Below, piece after piece: positions 6,890-7,309 of a DNA stretch of 7,309 bases. The translations under genes were made by a program, and so were the position numbers. Within the stretch, counting starts at the first letter, position 1. Every line of letters starts with the position of its first letter. Under the pieces are notes generated by a model. That model had not been told where the DNA came from. It saw only the letters and a list, made by a program, of their open reading frames with translations, and ran no database searches. The DNA is taken from the NCBI GenBank assembly GCA_024640665.1, contig JAHEEO010000155.1, positions 1-7,309 of the forward strand, written 5' to 3'. Origin of the DNA: Rhodospirillales bacterium (GTDB taxonomy: Bacteria; Pseudomonadota; Gammaproteobacteria; Steroidobacterales; Rariloculaceae).

Positions 6890-7099
6890 ATCACGCCACG
6901 TCAACGAAAATTTGTTAAGCACAGTACTGAGCGGATTCGAGTCTCGAGAGCCCCCCGATACGACGGCAATCATTAAGCGCGAGTTCAACTCATAGACAAG
7001 CTCTGGTTGGCGGCTTAGTTACTTAGGCTAGTTGCTGACCGCAAGTTCCCACCAATGCAATATCGCTGCTGGCTGTATTAATTCACTGCGGTTAATAGT
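6890..7099. other. Gene-free spacer between soxD and the hflC remnant
   Basis: I see no coding region here. The flanking units converge on it, so transcription from both sides should end here. The only structures found are a short palindrome TCGAGTCTCGA near 6937-6947 and a weak inverted repeat CTGCG/CGCAG at 7086-7090 and 7104-7108. Neither has a T-run, so no intrinsic terminator is called. Confidence 0.4.
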
Positions 7100-7264
7100 T
7101 CAGCGCAGCGTGGTCGCCCTGAGATACCGGAAAAAATCGGCATCGGCATCGATGATCAACGTCGTATTTTCGCCAAGCAGGGGATAGCTCTCTAGGGTTC
7201 GAAAGAAAGCATAGAGTTCTGGATCCGCGCCATATGGCGTATCCAGACTGGATAGGCCGGGCGA
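7100..7264 (-). pseudogene. hflC: C-terminal remnant of an HflC/SPFH-type protein
   Basis: Reading leftward from 7264 to the TGA at 7102-7100 gives 54 codons without a start. Residues from about 10 onward match the C-terminal end of HflC, the membrane SPFH protein that with HflK modulates the FtsH protease. The matching parts are YGADPELYAFFRTLESY (11-27), then NTTLIID and DADFFRYLR (41-49). In intact HflC the part before this is an Ala/Glu-rich helix with a GDAEA-like stretch. Here the preceding residues do not fit, and there is a TAA in frame at 7267-7265. The other two minus-strand frames up to the window end show no HflC-like helix either. The gene is therefore probably broken by a deletion or junction near 7240. 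A sequencing or assembly fault, or an intact gene ending just past a rearranged edge, cannot be excluded with only 45 nt left. Confidence 0.65.
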
Positions 7265-7309
7265 TTACACGCCGGCCATGCGGCGTCAACCTGTCAGAGC
7301 CCGCGAGTA

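Noticed and set aside
6931..6957. T-arm-like string GATTCGAGTC followed by a C-run, possible tRNA 3' half
   Set aside because: The stem next to the loop would need an A-C pair, and no acceptor strand matching the tRNA-Gly 5' half (CACCCGC) follows.
7092..7289. 65-codon minus-strand open frame
   Set aside because: It runs in a different frame from the HflC-like residues and shows no recognisable feature; it is a shadow.

Overview
The window looks like an accessory stretch from a Gram-negative bacterium, most likely a proteobacterium and plausibly a marine-type gammaproteobacterium. The reasons are an outer-membrane TolC-type channel, Sox sulfur-oxidation genes, an HflC-type fragment and a tRNA-Gly fragment of proteobacterial type. 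No species can be named from the sequence alone.

Left part (1-4587, minus strand). A tight three-gene operon reads right to left: an ABC-exporter-like membrane protein (4587-2824), a HlyD-type periplasmic adaptor (2831-1791) and a TolC-type outer-membrane channel (1794-316). The genes overlap by 8 and 4 nt, so they are probably translationally coupled. Together they have the layout of a type I secretion or tripartite efflux system. The striking point is that the ABC protein keeps its six-helix membrane domain and the outline of its nucleotide-binding domain, but every ATP-handling motif is changed: Walker A, Q-loop, signature, Walker B with the catalytic glutamate, and the H-loop. It reads as a conserved pseudo-ATPase, not as a decaying gene, because the frame is open end to end. 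No secreted substrate and no ATP-competent partner gene lie in the window. Downstream of the operon, at 175-139 on the minus strand, is the 5' half of a tRNA-Gly (CCC) gene that stops exactly at the end of the anticodon loop.

Middle (4588-5049). A 462-nt divergent intergenic region separates the operon from the sox genes. It contains inverted repeats and presumably both promoters, but no gene I can support.

Right part (5050-7309). soxC (Tat-exported molybdenum sulfane dehydrogenase) and a short one-haem soxD overlap by 14 nt and form the SoxCD module. None of soxX, soxY, soxZ, soxA or soxB is in the window. After soxD comes about 210 nt without a gene. Then, on the minus strand, there is the C-terminal 45 or so codons of an HflC/SPFH-type protein whose upstream part is missing or disrupted. 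The block is thus bordered by two broken genes (tRNA-Gly half and hflC remnant), which suggests past rearrangement or insertion.
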